Notes: generated by a model from the letters alone, not told the origin. A stretch of DNA of 55,392 nt from an uncultured bacterium (GCA_947574055.1 CANPIC010000016.1:1-55392); one strand, 5' to 3'; counted from the first letter of the stretch, positions 1 to 8,649 are shown. Translations and numbers: made by a program.

Positions 1-173
1 ATATTGCTATATATCCCATCAATGAACACGTCAGATACCATCCCCCTTTTTTCATAATAGAGAAAATAACTAAATAACTGATCACCGAGAGTTGAATAAG
101 CGGGTGCTGTAATCAGGACAACTTTTTTTAGCTCCCTTTTCGGAAAAGTGTTCCTAACGCATATGACTTGTAC
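1..173 (-). pseudogene. Open frame continuing past an in-frame TAG, runs off left edge
   Basis: On the minus strand the frame of the neighbouring 105-codon gene stays open for 57 codons after its TAG stop (174-176) and leaves the window still open. The translation looks protein-like (includes VVLITAPAYSTLGDQLF and VSDVFIDGIYSN). I find no ATG, GTG or TTG in this frame before residue 40 or so. The simplest reading is one longer gene split by a nonsense mutation. A separate gene with an unusual start is the alternative. Family not recognised. Confidence 0.3.
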
Positions 174-491
174 CTATTCGTTTTCTTTGAAACCCATAGC
201 AAGATAATTGCACATTGACTTTTCATCGTTACAAGCTGCTCTGAGCATTTTAGCAAGTAACATTAAATCATCTATATACTGGGAAAATACACAAAAAATA
301 TTTTCATCCGAATCGAAGTGAAATATATCCACCTTAAAACTATCATCAATCCTTAATAAAAGTGACAAGGCAAAAGGGTGATGCTGTACAAAAAAGAATG
401 GTGTTATATCCTCTAACTTAACCCATATGTCAAATGGTGGACGGGGACTGGTCAACCAAGGAAGAAACTCCCATTCGTCATCTCTCAACAA
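174..491 (-). CDS. Hypothetical protein, probably decayed
   Basis: A 105-codon frame from a TTG codon. I do not recognise the family. The product is acidic and aromatic-rich with no membrane segment (contains DIWVKLEDITPFF and FHFDSDENIFCVF). The start is doubtful. A purine-rich site sits just upstream of an ATG at 505, but that ATG is in another frame and stops after six codons, as if a frameshift lies at the 5' end. The frame upstream of the TTG is also open for 18 codons. Together with the open frame after its stop, this suggests a pseudogene. The region is clearly more AT-rich than the genes from about 780 onward. Confidence 0.35.
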   Translation of the reverse strand: MLRDDEWEFLPWLTSPRPPFDIWVKLEDITPFFFVQHHPFALSLLLRIDDSFKVDIFHFDSDENIFCVFSQYIDDLMLLAKMLRAACNDEKSMCNYLAMGFKENE

Positions 492-718
492 ACCATATTG
501 TTCATTATCTTTCCTTTTGATAGATTCTCCTTTAGAAATGTCTATTTATATATTTGATCATAATATACTTATCTGCTATTTACAATGTATATCCATAGGT
601 CATTTTTCAATGGGTAGACAATTTCAAAAAGGGAGTTTTTTTAGGGAACATGATCATTGCAGCCGTTTTGCTTTATTTGTCTGCAGTCATACCGGCAGGG
701 TCGGTTGCAGAAAAAGGT

Positions 719-776
719 GGAAAACAACAGCCCGTGAATTGCTGTCATGGGCAGCGGTTTCACGGGCAGGCTGTTT
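719..776 (-). terminator. Rho-independent terminator of sigma/anti-sigma operon
   Basis: An inverted repeat (AACAGCCCGTGAA at 726-738 against TTCACGGG plus GGCTGTT at 759-775) lies directly after the stop of the anti-sigma-like gene. On the minus strand it is followed by a short T-rich stretch. The stretch 492-718 holds no gene I can support. Confidence 0.6.
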
Positions 777-1826
777 TCAGTTGATCTTCAGTGCAAAGGT
801 TTCTCCGATCTGTCGGTAGTCATTGCTCATTTTACCGCTTTCTTCCGGTAGTTCCATGCTGTAAAGGGTAAGGCTGACCGTATCTGCGGTTTCGCTGATT
901 CTTCCGTCATACAGGATTTCCTGGTTCTGCATATAACCTTCTCCGGTGTTACCGTCATAGATTTTTGTGTCAAATTCCACCTGGCGCCCGTCTGTATCTT
1001 CGGCCATCAGCATCAGGATCTGGTTGGATGTTCCTTTTATGGAATAGGAAATTCTCTGCTCCAGTTCATTTAAACTAAGTTCTTCCAATGTCACAGTAAT
1101 ACCGTCGGCGATCAGAAATTCTCTACCGATGGGGATGCGTCTGGTATCTGCCAGTAATTCGGCTGCGTCTGCGGTAAATTCAAAATCCCATTTTCCTCTG
1201 ACATTGGTTTCGTTTCCCAGACTGCGGAATCTGATCTGGTACGTATTCTCCCGGGACATGTCGATATCACTGGTCTCATAGGACATATCCACCCCCAGAA
1301 TGGTATTTGCGTCATCAAGGAAGGTGCTGCCGCCGGAAGAACCGTTTCGGATGGCGATTCCGTTGATGTAAAGAGTTGCGTCCGGTACACAGGGAATCTC
1401 GCCCAGAGAAAGTCCGTCTTCACGGGCTACTGTGTAGTTGATCACCAGTTTATCTTCCGTTGCCACGACTTCCTGCAGTGTAAAAACATAGCCGTTATCG
1501 GTGACTGAGGTATCAATCACTTCCCGGTATTTTTCCAGAGAACCGGGAAGGCCCAGTGCACTGCTGATACTCCAGCGAATATGTTCAATGGCGGCGTGGG
1601 CATCTCCGCTGACAACGGCGGCGCTGAGAAAGAGCGCAGCCAGACAGGCCGCCGCATATTTGGGATATGCTTTTTTGGCATGTTTCCCAGTCCTTTTGCG
1701 GAATGTCTTTCGGTAGTGCTTTATTTCTGCGGGACTGAGCGGCTTTGTATGGCCGCAGGTGCCGATCTCGGCTTCCATATTGATATTATTTGCAAGTTCG
1801 TATGCCTTTTTGTTCATGACCTCCAT
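777..1826 (-). CDS. DUF4179 membrane protein, likely anti-sigma factor
   Basis: A 349-aa protein with a cytoplasmic basic N-terminus (residues 1-53), one transmembrane segment (about 55-79, rich in Ala/Leu) and a large extracellular beta-rich domain. The layout and the motif after the membrane span (GLPGSLEKYREVI, then VTDNGYVFTLQEVV) match the DUF4179 family, whose members sit beside ECF sigma factors. Its start overlaps the end of the sigma gene by 13 nt, so the two are translationally coupled. Inferred role: hold the sigma factor at the membrane until an envelope signal arrives. The N-terminus has no zinc-finger HxxxCxxC motif. Start ATG at 1826, preceded by GGGCGGAAAGG. Confidence 0.75.
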   Translation of the reverse strand: MEVMNKKAYELANNINMEAEIGTCGHTKPLSPAEIKHYRKTFRKRTGKHAKKAYPKYAAACLAALFLSAAVVSGDAHAAIEHIRWSISSALGLPGSLEKYREVIDTSVTDNGYVFTLQEVVATEDKLVINYTVAREDGLSLGEIPCVPDATLYINGIAIRNGSSGGSTFLDDANTILGVDMSYETSDIDMSRENTYQIRFRSLGNETNVRGKWDFEFTADAAELLADTRRIPIGREFLIADGITVTLEELSLNELEQRISYSIKGTSNQILMLMAEDTDGRQVEFDTKIYDGNTGEGYMQNQEILYDGRISETADTVSLTLYSMELPEESGKMSNDYRQIGETFALKIN

Positions 1827-2371
1827 CCTTTCCGCCCTTTTACGCTGTTGCGTATTTTTTTCTTTCCCCGGGAGAGCCTGACATAGACATTGTTTCTGCT
1901 AAGGCCCATGGCATGTCCGGCTTCCTCAGGCGCTTCCTCTTCCAGAAAGATTCTCTGAAACAGCTCTCTGTCTTTGGGGGAAAGGCAGCTTAATAATGCT
2001 TCTGTTTCTTCCGAGAGTTTGTGGCTGGTCAGTCGGGAAAGGGTATCGTCCTCAGAGGCAAGCCCGGCGTCATCCAATGAGAGTCTGGCATATTCACGCT
2101 GCATTTTACGCAGAGTATCAATGGCTTCCAGCCGGGCGGCGCCGGCCGCCCAGTTCACAAAACTTCCCTTACTTTCATCAAAACTGCCAATATTCTGCCA
2201 GATCCCCAGAAAAATATCATTCATACATTCTTCCACTCGGTCCGGCGCCATGGACAGACGTTTTCTCACAATGGACTGCAGCAGTCCTCCATAGGTTTCC
2301 ATGACATACAGGATACCTTCTTCCCGGCGCTGCCGGATCAGGGATATAAAATTTTCTTCCGTAACTTTCAT
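1814..2371 (-). CDS. ECF-type RNA polymerase sigma-70 factor
   Basis: A 185-aa sigma factor. Region 2 lies at about residues 20-90 (ECMNDIFLGIWQNI, then the DTLRKMQREY promoter-melting part). Region 4 lies at about 128-180 (LSPKDRELFQRIFLEE, then a helix-turn-helix GLSRNNVYVRLSRGKKKIR). There is no region 1 or 3, as expected for the ECF group. It is the first gene of a two-gene minus-strand operon with the overlapping DUF4179 gene. Start ATG at 2371 has AGGAG 11 nt upstream. A perfect 18-bp palindrome lies 58 bp upstream of the start. Confidence 0.85.
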   Translation of the reverse strand: MKVTEENFISLIRQRREEGILYVMETYGGLLQSIVRKRLSMAPDRVEECMNDIFLGIWQNIGSFDESKGSFVNWAAGAARLEAIDTLRKMQREYARLSLDDAGLASEDDTLSRLTSHKLSEETEALLSCLSPKDRELFQRIFLEEEAPEEAGHAMGLSRNNVYVRLSRGKKKIRNSVKGRKGWRS

Positions 2372-2429
2372 ACATGCTTTTCTCCTTTCACCTTATATTC
2401 CGTTTCCGGTGGCCGGAATCTTACACATC

Positions 2430-2447
2430 GCAAAAAATATTTTTTGC
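2430..2447. repeat. Perfect 18-bp AT-rich palindrome in divergent intergenic region
   Basis: GCAAAAAATATTTTTTGC reads the same on both strands. It lies between the sigma operon (minus) and the marR promoter (plus). The 2372-2774 gap otherwise holds only the marR promoter and its direct repeats. It could be a regulator binding site or a small hairpin; function unknown. Confidence 0.5.
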
Positions 2448-2646
2448 AATGGTGTGGTGATGGTTTTTACAGATGTTATCAGTATATCGGCAAAGGGATG
2501 AGGGAAGAAAAGGCGAGCAGCCAGGCGGGCATATCTTTGCTGAAAGTTATGATATCATGGCGTTTGCCGGTTTTGTTTTATTGTTTTTATGAAAGGTTTG
2601 TTGTTTATCTGTTCCTATGTCTGTCATATATCCTTGCGCATATCGC

Positions 2647-2675
2647 TTGACAAGAGTACGAATTCGGATTATACT
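2647..2675 (+). promoter_or_regulatory. Sigma-A promoter of marR-MATE operon
   Basis: TTGACA (2647-2652), 17-nt spacer, TATACT (2670-2675). A 16-bp direct repeat overlaps and follows it, see the next entry. Confidence 0.8.
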
Positions 2676-2703
2676 ACTACATACAGTGAGTACGAAATCG
2701 GAC
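2654..2703 (+). promoter_or_regulatory. Direct-repeat operator, probably for MarR autoregulation
   Basis: GAGTACGAATTCGGAT (2654-2669) and GAGTACGAAATCGGAC (2688-2703) match at 14 of 16 positions and are 34 bp apart. The first fills the -35/-10 spacer and the second lies downstream of the -10. The first copy contains the palindrome CGAATTCG. Placement on the promoter of a marR gene suggests self-repression. Confidence 0.55.
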
Positions 2704-2774
2704 TAAAAAGATAGAATGACAGACATACTCGGCGATTTGATGGAAGCGATGTGATTACGTGCAGGGAGAGTGCC

Positions 2775-3266
2775 ATGGAGCTGAAGCAGGGACGACAATT
2801 AAAGGAATTTAACATCATTTACAGAGAATATGACCGCATTTATCATGAGATTGCCCGGCATTTGGGACTGTCTGACAGTGCTTTTCTGATTTTATATGCC
2901 GTCACAGAACTGGGCGACGGATGTCTGCAAAAGGATATTGCCCTATCTTATTCAACCAGTAAGCAGACCATTCATTCAGCGGTCAGGAATCTGGAGGCCG
3001 GAGGATACCTGAATCTGAGAAGGGGCAAAAGGAGAGACATGCATATTTATCTGACACCGGCAGGCCGTAAACTGGCGCAGGAGAAGATCGGGCCGGTGCT
3101 GGAACTGGAAAACAGCATGTTCCGGGAACTGACAGGGGAGGAAGGCGAGCAGCTTCTGAAACTGACCAGAAAATATGTGACATTGTTCAGAAAGAAAGCA
3201 GACCGCTTTTATGGCCTGTCCGGGGCGGCGGATGCGCCGCAGGAGGATGAAAACAGGCTTCTATGA
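2775..3266 (+). CDS. MarR family transcriptional regulator
   Basis: A winged-helix regulator of 163 aa from the ATG at 2775 (GGGAGAG 4 nt upstream). A GTG at 2751 would add eight residues. The DNA-binding part is clear: LQKDIALSYSTSKQTIHSAV (recognition helix), then the wing GGYLNLRRGKRRDMHIYLT. The C-terminal helix would dimerise. It is followed 33 bp later by a MATE exporter, a common pairing in which MarR represses its own drug pump and is released by the pump substrate. Ligand unknown. Confidence 0.85.
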   Translation: MELKQGRQLKEFNIIYREYDRIYHEIARHLGLSDSAFLILYAVTELGDGCLQKDIALSYSTSKQTIHSAVRNLEAGGYLNLRRGKRRDMHIYLTPAGRKLAQEKIGPVLELENSMFRELTGEEGEQLLKLTRKYVTLFRKKADRFYGLSGAADAPQEDENRLL

Positions 3267-3299
3267 TGATGACTGGCAAAGAGCAGAAGGAGAGAGGAT

Positions 3300-4778
3300 A
3301 TGAGGATACAGCTATCGGATCATTTTACATACAGGAGACTGCTGCGTTTTGTGATTTCTCCGATTTTGATGATGGTCTGTATTTCCCTGTACGGCATTGT
3401 GGATGGTTTTTTTGTGTCCAATTATGTGGGAAAGACACCGTTTGCTGCGGTGAATCTGATTATGCCGGTGCTGATGGGAGTCGGCAGCATCGGTTTTATG
3501 ATCGGCACGGGTGGCAGCGCCATTGTATCTGTGAAGCTGGGAGAAGGGAAGCAGGAGATGGCGAACCGGTATTTTTCCATGCTTATTTACGCAGCGGCGG
3601 TGATCAGTGTGCCGCTTTCCGTGCTGTGTTTTATTTTTACGCCGACAGTGGCTTCCATGCTGGGGGCGGAAGGGGAACTGCAGCGGTTTTGTGTGATATA
3701 TGGAAGGATTCTGTTTGCGGCAGAGCCGTTTTTTGTGTTACAGAATATTTTTCAGAATTTTTTTATCACGGCGGAGAAACCGGAGCTGAGCCTGAAAGTG
3801 TCCCTTGTTTCTGGGCTGACCAATATGTTTCTGGATTTTGTGTTTATCGTGGTTTTTGACTGGGGAATCGCAGGGGCGGCCGCAGCGACGGCACTGGGGC
3901 AGGCGGTGGGCTGTGCCATACCCGTTTTATATTTTACAGGAAAGAATGACAGCCTGCTCAGCCTGACCAGAGCCGGGTTTGAGAAAAAGCCCATATGGCT
4001 GGCCTGTGCCAATGGTTCTTCGGAGATGGTGTCCAATCTGTCCATGTCGCTCGTAAGCATTTTATATAATTTTCAGCTGATGCATTTTGCGGGGGAAGAC
4101 GGCATTGCGGCATATGGCATTATCATGTATGTGAACTTTATTTTTCAGTCTGTTTTCTTTGGCTATGCCATCGGTGCCGGGCCGGTTGTCGGTTACCATT
4201 ATGGGGCTGATAACCGGAAAGAACTGCGGAACCTTTTTGTGAAGAGCCTTGTGCTGATGGGTGGTTCCGGTACGGTTATGCTTGTGCTGGCAGAAGTGTT
4301 TAATGCGCCGCTTGTCTGGCTGTTTGCGGGCTATGATGCCGGGCTCTATTCGCTGACATGCCGGGGATTCAGGCTGTATGCGGCGGCGTTTCTGATGATG
4401 GGAATCAATATATGGAGTTCGGCTTTTTTTACAGCCCTGAATAACGGTGTGGTCTCTGCGCTTCTTTCCTTTCTGCGCACATTTTTGTTTCAGACAGCCG
4501 CTGTTTTGGGGGATCGACGGAATCTGGCTGGCGATTGTGGCGGCGGAAGGGATTGCGCTGATGCTGGCAGTACTCTTTTTTGTCAAAGAAAGAAAGCGCT
4601 ACCATTACTGAGCAGAGGGAAAAGCGGCTGCATGGCTGACGGTTTTTGCGAGTCCGTTTACTTTTTCATAATATCCTTGCCCTCCTATTGGCTGTGTCTT
4701 ATAATAAGTATAAAAACCAGGTTCTGTAACAGGAAACGGAGATGTGCTTTGGCCCTGGGAAGCAGGGACTTCATGTAA
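3300..4778 (+). CDS. MATE family efflux transporter, frameshifted near 3' end
   Basis: A multidrug and toxin extrusion (MATE) transporter, multi-spanning and driven by Na+ or H+. The first 400 or so residues are normal: paired six-helix halves, with GTGGSAIVSVKLGEGK in the first and GAGPVVGYHYGADNRKELR in the second. After LRTFLFQT (about 4470-4496) the reading frame turns into low-quality sequence running to 4778. The expected ending (PLFWGIDGIWLAIV to ERKRYHY) is present in the +1 frame from 4498, with its own TGA at 4609-4611. A small deletion near 4490-4500 has therefore removed the last helix from the product, or the assembly has an error there. It lies in an operon with the marR gene upstream. 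Confidence 0.75.
   Translation: MRIQLSDHFTYRRLLRFVISPILMMVCISLYGIVDGFFVSNYVGKTPFAAVNLIMPVLMGVGSIGFMIGTGGSAIVSVKLGEGKQEMANRYFSMLIYAAAVISVPLSVLCFIFTPTVASMLGAEGELQRFCVIYGRILFAAEPFFVLQNIFQNFFITAEKPELSLKVSLVSGLTNMFLDFVFIVVFDWGIAGAAAATALGQAVGCAIPVLYFTGKNDSLLSLTRAGFEKKPIWLACANGSSEMVSNLSMSLVSILYNFQLMHFAGEDGIAAYGIIMYVNFIFQSVFFGYAIGAGPVVGYHYGADNRKELRNLFVKSLVLMGGSGTVMLVLAEVFNAPLVWLFAGYDAGLYSLTCRGFRLYAAAFLMMGINIWSSAFFTALNNGVVSALLSFLRTFLFQTAAVLGDRRNLAGDCGGGRDCADAGSTLFCQRKKALPLLSRGKSGCMADGFCESVYFFIISLPSYWLCLIISIKTRFCNRKRRCALALGSRDFM
4677..4705 (+). promoter_or_regulatory. Promoter upstream of GH13 gene
   Basis: TTGCCC (4677-4682), 17-nt spacer, TATAAT (4700-4705), 95 bp before the alpha-glucosidase start. 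It may drive the three genes up to 8648. Confidence 0.65.
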
Positions 4779-4799
4779 GGCAGAGAAAGGAAGAAGAGT

Positions 4800-6449
4800 A
4801 TGGAACAGACAAAGTGGTGGAAACACTCGGTGGTGTACCAGATTTATCCCAGGAGTTTTCAGGATTCCAACGGGGACGGGATCGGAGATATCAGGGGGAT
4901 CATCAGCAGATTGGATTACCTGCAGGAATTGGGGATTGATGTGATCTGGCTTTCTCCGGTATATAAGTCTCCCCAGGACGATAATGGATATGATATCAGC
5001 GATTATTATGATATTCATTATGAGTTTGGCACGTTGGCGGATATGGAAGCCCTGATCGAAGAGGCAGGAAAGCGGGGCATCCGTATTGTGATGGATATGG
5101 TGGTCAATCACTCTTCCGATGAGCATCCCTGGTTTCTGGAGGCGAGAAAGGACAAACACAGCCAATATCATGATTACTATATATGGCGGGACGGAGAACC
5201 CGGGCAGCTTCCCAATGAGACAAAGGCGTCTTTTGGCGGTTCGGCCTGGGAATGGGATGAGGAAGCGGGCGCCTACTATTTCCATCTGTTTTCCAGGAGG
5301 CAGCCGGATCTGAACTGGGAAAATGAGGCCATGCGCAGGGATGTGTACCGGATGATGAACTGGTGGCTGGAAAAGGGACTGGGTGGTTTCCGCCTGGATG
5401 TGATTGATAACATTGGCAAGGTTCCGGATGAGATGATCCGGGAAAACGGACCCAGACTGCATGAATATATCAAAGAGATGAGCCGGGAGGCATTTCAGCA
5501 CTATGATATTGTGACTGTGGGGGAAACCTGGGGTGCCAATGTGGACAATGCGAAGCTGTACAGCAATCCGGACGGCTCGGAACTTTCGATGATTTTTCAG
5601 TTTGAGCATATCTGCGCCAGCCATTCGGAGGAATACGGCAAATGGAAGCAGGGGGAAAAGGATTTTGTCACTTTGAAAAAGATTTTCAGCCGTTGGCAGA
5701 AAGCATTGCACGGGTGCGGATGGAACAGTCTGTTCTGGGATAATCATGACCTGCCGCGGGCGGTTTCCGCTTTTGGCAATGACGGAAAATATCGGGTGGA
5801 ATCCGCCAAAGCGCTGGCTACTTTCCTTCATGGCATGCAGGGGACACCATATGTCTATGAGGGGGAAGAACTGGGGATGACCAATATCCATATGACAGAA
5901 CTGTCAGAAGTAAAGGATATCGAAGCCCGGAATATTTATGCGGAACTGCAGGAAAAGGGCTGGAGTCATGAAGAGATCATGAAGGCCATCAATATGACCG
6001 GACGGGATAATGCCCGCACGCCCATGCAGTGGGACGATACGGCGCATGCCGGTTTTACATCAGGCACTCCCTGGATTGCCGTTAACCCCAATTACAGGAC
6101 GATCAATGCCAAGGTGGAAATGGCGGATAAAAATTCGGTCTTTCATTATTATAAAGATCTGATTGCGCTGCGAAAGAGTGAAGAGTGGGGGGAGCTGCTG
6201 GCAGAAGGCGATTATGAACCTTTTCTGGAAGAAGATGCGGATATCTTTATGTATATGCGCAGCCATGGCGGCAAGAAGCTGCTTGTGATGGGGAATTTCC
6301 ATGGGGAGGAGCGGACGGTGGTGCTGCCGGCAAAGGTCGCGGGTATCGTCTTGTCCAATTATCCGGAGCCGCATATGTGGGATGGCTGGATCGTGCTCAG
6401 GCCTTATGAGGCGATGATGGCGGCGGTCGCTGCAGACAGGGGAGTGTGA
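4800..6449 (+). CDS. GH13 alpha-glucosidase (oligo-1,6-glucosidase type)
   Basis: A 549-aa cytoplasmic glycoside hydrolase, with no signal peptide. It begins with the classic WWKHSVVYQIYPRSF and DSNGDGIGD motifs. Catalytic residues are visible: nucleophile D200 in GGFRLDVIDN, acid/base E242 in TVGETWG, stabiliser D317 in DNHDLPR. VVNHSSDEHPWF is region I. This set places it with oligo-1,6-glucosidases and related alpha-glucosidases that split isomaltose, maltose or sucrose-like sugars; trehalose-6-phosphate hydrolase is a less likely relative. ATG at 4800 has AAGGAAGA upstream. The next gene starts only 4 nt after its stop, so a sugar hydrolase is transcribed into the Ter-type PRTase genes. 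Whether this is functional or chance is unclear. Confidence 0.9.
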   Translation: MEQTKWWKHSVVYQIYPRSFQDSNGDGIGDIRGIISRLDYLQELGIDVIWLSPVYKSPQDDNGYDISDYYDIHYEFGTLADMEALIEEAGKRGIRIVMDMVVNHSSDEHPWFLEARKDKHSQYHDYYIWRDGEPGQLPNETKASFGGSAWEWDEEAGAYYFHLFSRRQPDLNWENEAMRRDVYRMMNWWLEKGLGGFRLDVIDNIGKVPDEMIRENGPRLHEYIKEMSREAFQHYDIVTVGETWGANVDNAKLYSNPDGSELSMIFQFEHICASHSEEYGKWKQGEKDFVTLKKIFSRWQKALHGCGWNSLFWDNHDLPRAVSAFGNDGKYRVESAKALATFLHGMQGTPYVYEGEELGMTNIHMTELSEVKDIEARNIYAELQEKGWSHEEIMKAINMTGRDNARTPMQWDDTAHAGFTSGTPWIAVNPNYRTINAKVEMADKNSVFHYYKDLIALRKSEEWGELLAEGDYEPFLEEDADIFMYMRSHGGKKLLVMGNFHGEERTVVLPAKVAGIVLSNYPEPHMWDGWIVLRPYEAMMAAVAADRGV

Positions 6450-6453
6450 AAAA

Positions 6454-7563
6454 TTGCTGTACAAAGAATCGGATCTGGTCAGGATCGCAAAGCGGGAAAA
6501 TAATGCCAAACGCAGTTACCTTGTGGTGAACAGGAAGCAGGGGAAGCACATCGCGGTGAGTCCGGGAGAGGCGTTGGCCATGTTTCATGCGCTGGCGGAG
6601 CTGTTAAAGGAGCCATGCCGGGGAGAAAGACTGCTGGTCGTGGGATTTGCAGAGACGGCGACTGCCATCGGTGCCTGTGTGGCCGCCGATCTGCAGGCCG
6701 CTTATATACAGACGACGCGGGAAGCGATTGCCGGAGCGGAGTATCTGTATTTTTCCGAAAGTCACAGTCATGCCGTGGAGCAAAGACTGGTGCGCGGGGA
6801 TCTTGCTGGTGCGATGGAGCGGGTGGACCGCATTGTCTTTGTGGAAGATGAGGTCACGACAGGCAACACCATATGCGCGGCCATTGAAAGTATAGAGGCG
6901 GTATGGGGGCGGAAGGTGAGATTTTCCGTGGCTTCTTTGCTCAACGGTATGGATGTGGCAGCGCAGGAGCGGTATCAGGCGCGGGGGATTGCGCTGCATT
7001 ATCTGGTGAAAACAGATCATGGGGCCTATGCGGCACTGGCGCAAAAATATACGGGACAGGGCATTTATGAAAAGCCGCAGGTACAGGGGTGTCCGGAGGC
7101 GCTGCGCGTTCTGGAGCCTTCGGGTTATCTGGATACAAGGAGGCTTCAGCAAGGGGAGCAGTACCGGCATGCATGTGAAGAGATGAGTCGCCAGGTCTTA
7201 TCTGCACTTGCGCCGCAGAGCCATAAGCGATATCTGGTAATGGGAACAGAGGAATTTATGTATCCCGGTCTTATCCTGGCGCAGCAGATGGAAGCCATGG
7301 GCTGTCTGGTCAGGTTCCATGCGACAACCAGAAGCCCGATTGCGGTCAGCCCGGAACCGGAATATCCCTTGCATGTCCGGTATGAACTATGCAGTCTGTA
7401 TGAGACGGGGCGGCGGACGTTTGTCTATGATCCTGGTGCCTGTGAGGAAGCGGTGATTGTCTGTGATGCGCCTGAGATAACAAAGGCCGGGCTTTCTTCC
7501 CTGACCTGTGTCCTTGCGCAGGCCGGTGCAGAGCAGATCACGCTGGTGAGGTGGCACGGATGA
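6454..7563 (+). CDS. Phosphoribosyltransferase with TRSP domain (Ter-linked module)
   Basis: A 369-aa protein. The N-terminal half is an orotate-PRTase-like domain with the PRPP loop FVEDEVTTGNT (about residues 129-140). The C-terminal half has GTEEFMYPGLILAQQM and ATTRSPIAVS, the signature that names the TRSP domain. In known tellurite-resistance gene neighbourhoods this fusion belongs to a predicted nucleoside-like biosynthetic module, with StiP, an aldolase, an ATP-grasp enzyme and a HAD phosphatase. The start is TTG at 6454 with a GGGGAG site upstream. Its stop overlaps the next start (ATGA). The substrate is unknown. Confidence 0.8.
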   Translation: MLYKESDLVRIAKRENNAKRSYLVVNRKQGKHIAVSPGEALAMFHALAELLKEPCRGERLLVVGFAETATAIGACVAADLQAAYIQTTREAIAGAEYLYFSESHSHAVEQRLVRGDLAGAMERVDRIVFVEDEVTTGNTICAAIESIEAVWGRKVRFSVASLLNGMDVAAQERYQARGIALHYLVKTDHGAYAALAQKYTGQGIYEKPQVQGCPEALRVLEPSGYLDTRRLQQGEQYRHACEEMSRQVLSALAPQSHKRYLVMGTEEFMYPGLILAQQMEAMGCLVRFHATTRSPIAVSPEPEYPLHVRYELCSLYETGRRTFVYDPGACEEAVIVCDAPEITKAGLSSLTCVLAQAGAEQITLVRWHG

Positions 7564-8648
7564 GGAGTTCATACAGAGCGGAAGATGTGACACTTCTGCT
7601 GAAAGATATCACCGGGCTGGTAGAGCCACAGCCAGCGGCGCAGCGGGAACGGCTGATCCAGGCGGGGCGACATTATTGTGAGATGTTGCCGATAGAATAT
7701 GTGCCCAGCAGAGCGTATATGGAGGCATATCAGGAAGCGCTGCGTCATTATGCAGCTGCCACGGCTCATGCGGTGGTATCTATGGGAGAACGGATTCTGG
7801 CATCCAGGGGAGAAGATGTGACAGTGGTTTCCCTGGCCAGAGCCGGGATTCCGATCGGCATTTTGCTGAAGCATTATCTGGAGAGGCGTTGCCGACGCCG
7901 GATTCCCCATTATGCCATTTCCATTATCCGTGGGAAATGCATAGATCATAATGCCATGACCTATATTCTGGACAGACACCGCGCGGAAACGGTGCTGTTT
8001 GTGGACGGCTGGATCGGCAAGGGGGCAATACTGGGCGAGCTGGAACGGTGTGTGAAGGCATATCCGGGCGTATCGCCGCAGCTGGCAGTGGCGGCAGACC
8101 CGGCGGGGATGACGGCGCTGTACGGAACCCGGGAGGATATTCTGATTCCCAGTTCCTGTTTGAACAGTACCGTTTCCGGACTGATCAGTCGGACCTTTCT
8201 GCGGGATGATATTATCGGTCCGACAGATTTTCATGGAGCTGTCTATTATGGAGAACTGGCAGAGTCGGATCTGTCCTATGCTTTTATTGAGGCCATAGAG
8301 AAAGCGTTCCCGGATACCGGAAAGTATACGCAAACGGGTGCCGGCAAAGAAGGGAAAGAGGACACTGTACGCTTTTTGGCAGGTGATACCGGGGCAGAAG
8401 AAGTGAAAGAGATAGCGGCGCATTTTTCCATCGCCGATATCAATCTTGTGAAACCGGGAATCGGGGAGACGACGAGGGTGCTCCTGCGGCGGGTGCCCTG
8501 GAAGATCCTGATCCGGGACGGAGGGGAAGCAGATCAGGCGCTTGCCCATATCCGCAGGCTGGCCGGGGAAAAGGGGGTGGAGATGATCTCTTATCCGCTC
8601 AGACACTACAGAGCCTGCGGGCTGATCAAAACGATGACAGATGTGTGA
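7560..8648 (+). CDS. StiP-family protein with PELOTA-like C-terminal domain
   Basis: A 362-aa protein whose start ATG overlaps the stop of the PRTase gene (ATGA). The N-terminal two thirds match the family called cysteine protease StiP, now viewed as a divergent PRTase fold: SLARAGIPIGILLKHYL and the loop VLFVDGWIGKGAI. The last 80 or so residues (from ADINLVKPGIGETTRVLLRR to SYPLRHYRACGL) resemble the PELOTA-type RNA-binding domain often fused here. Catalysis as a protease is not established. The conserved context argues for a role with the PRTase/TRSP protein and the aldolase in making a modified nucleoside or similar small molecule. Coding ends 2 nt before the convergent aldolase gene. Confidence 0.75.
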   Translation: MRSSYRAEDVTLLLKDITGLVEPQPAAQRERLIQAGRHYCEMLPIEYVPSRAYMEAYQEALRHYAAATAHAVVSMGERILASRGEDVTVVSLARAGIPIGILLKHYLERRCRRRIPHYAISIIRGKCIDHNAMTYILDRHRAETVLFVDGWIGKGAILGELERCVKAYPGVSPQLAVAADPAGMTALYGTREDILIPSSCLNSTVSGLISRTFLRDDIIGPTDFHGAVYYGELAESDLSYAFIEAIEKAFPDTGKYTQTGAGKEGKEDTVRFLAGDTGAEEVKEIAAHFSIADINLVKPGIGETTRVLLRRVPWKILIRDGGEADQALAHIRRLAGEKGVEMISYPLRHYRACGLIKTMTDV

Positions 8649-8649
8649 G

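Noticed and set aside
650..784. Small plus-strand frame starting MIIAAVLLYLSAVIPAG, like a signal peptide
   Set aside because: Its second half is read from the terminator hairpin of the opposite operon; too short and without a good ribosome binding site.
2444..2650. 68-codon plus-strand frame before marR
   Set aside because: Ends on the marR -35 box, has no ribosome binding site and no recognisable content.
4605..5891. Long minus-strand open frame (428 codons) opposite the GH13 gene
   Set aside because: It lies on the complement of an unmistakable GH13 gene, has no domain motif, and is His/Pro/Ile-rich as expected for antisense of GC-rich third positions.
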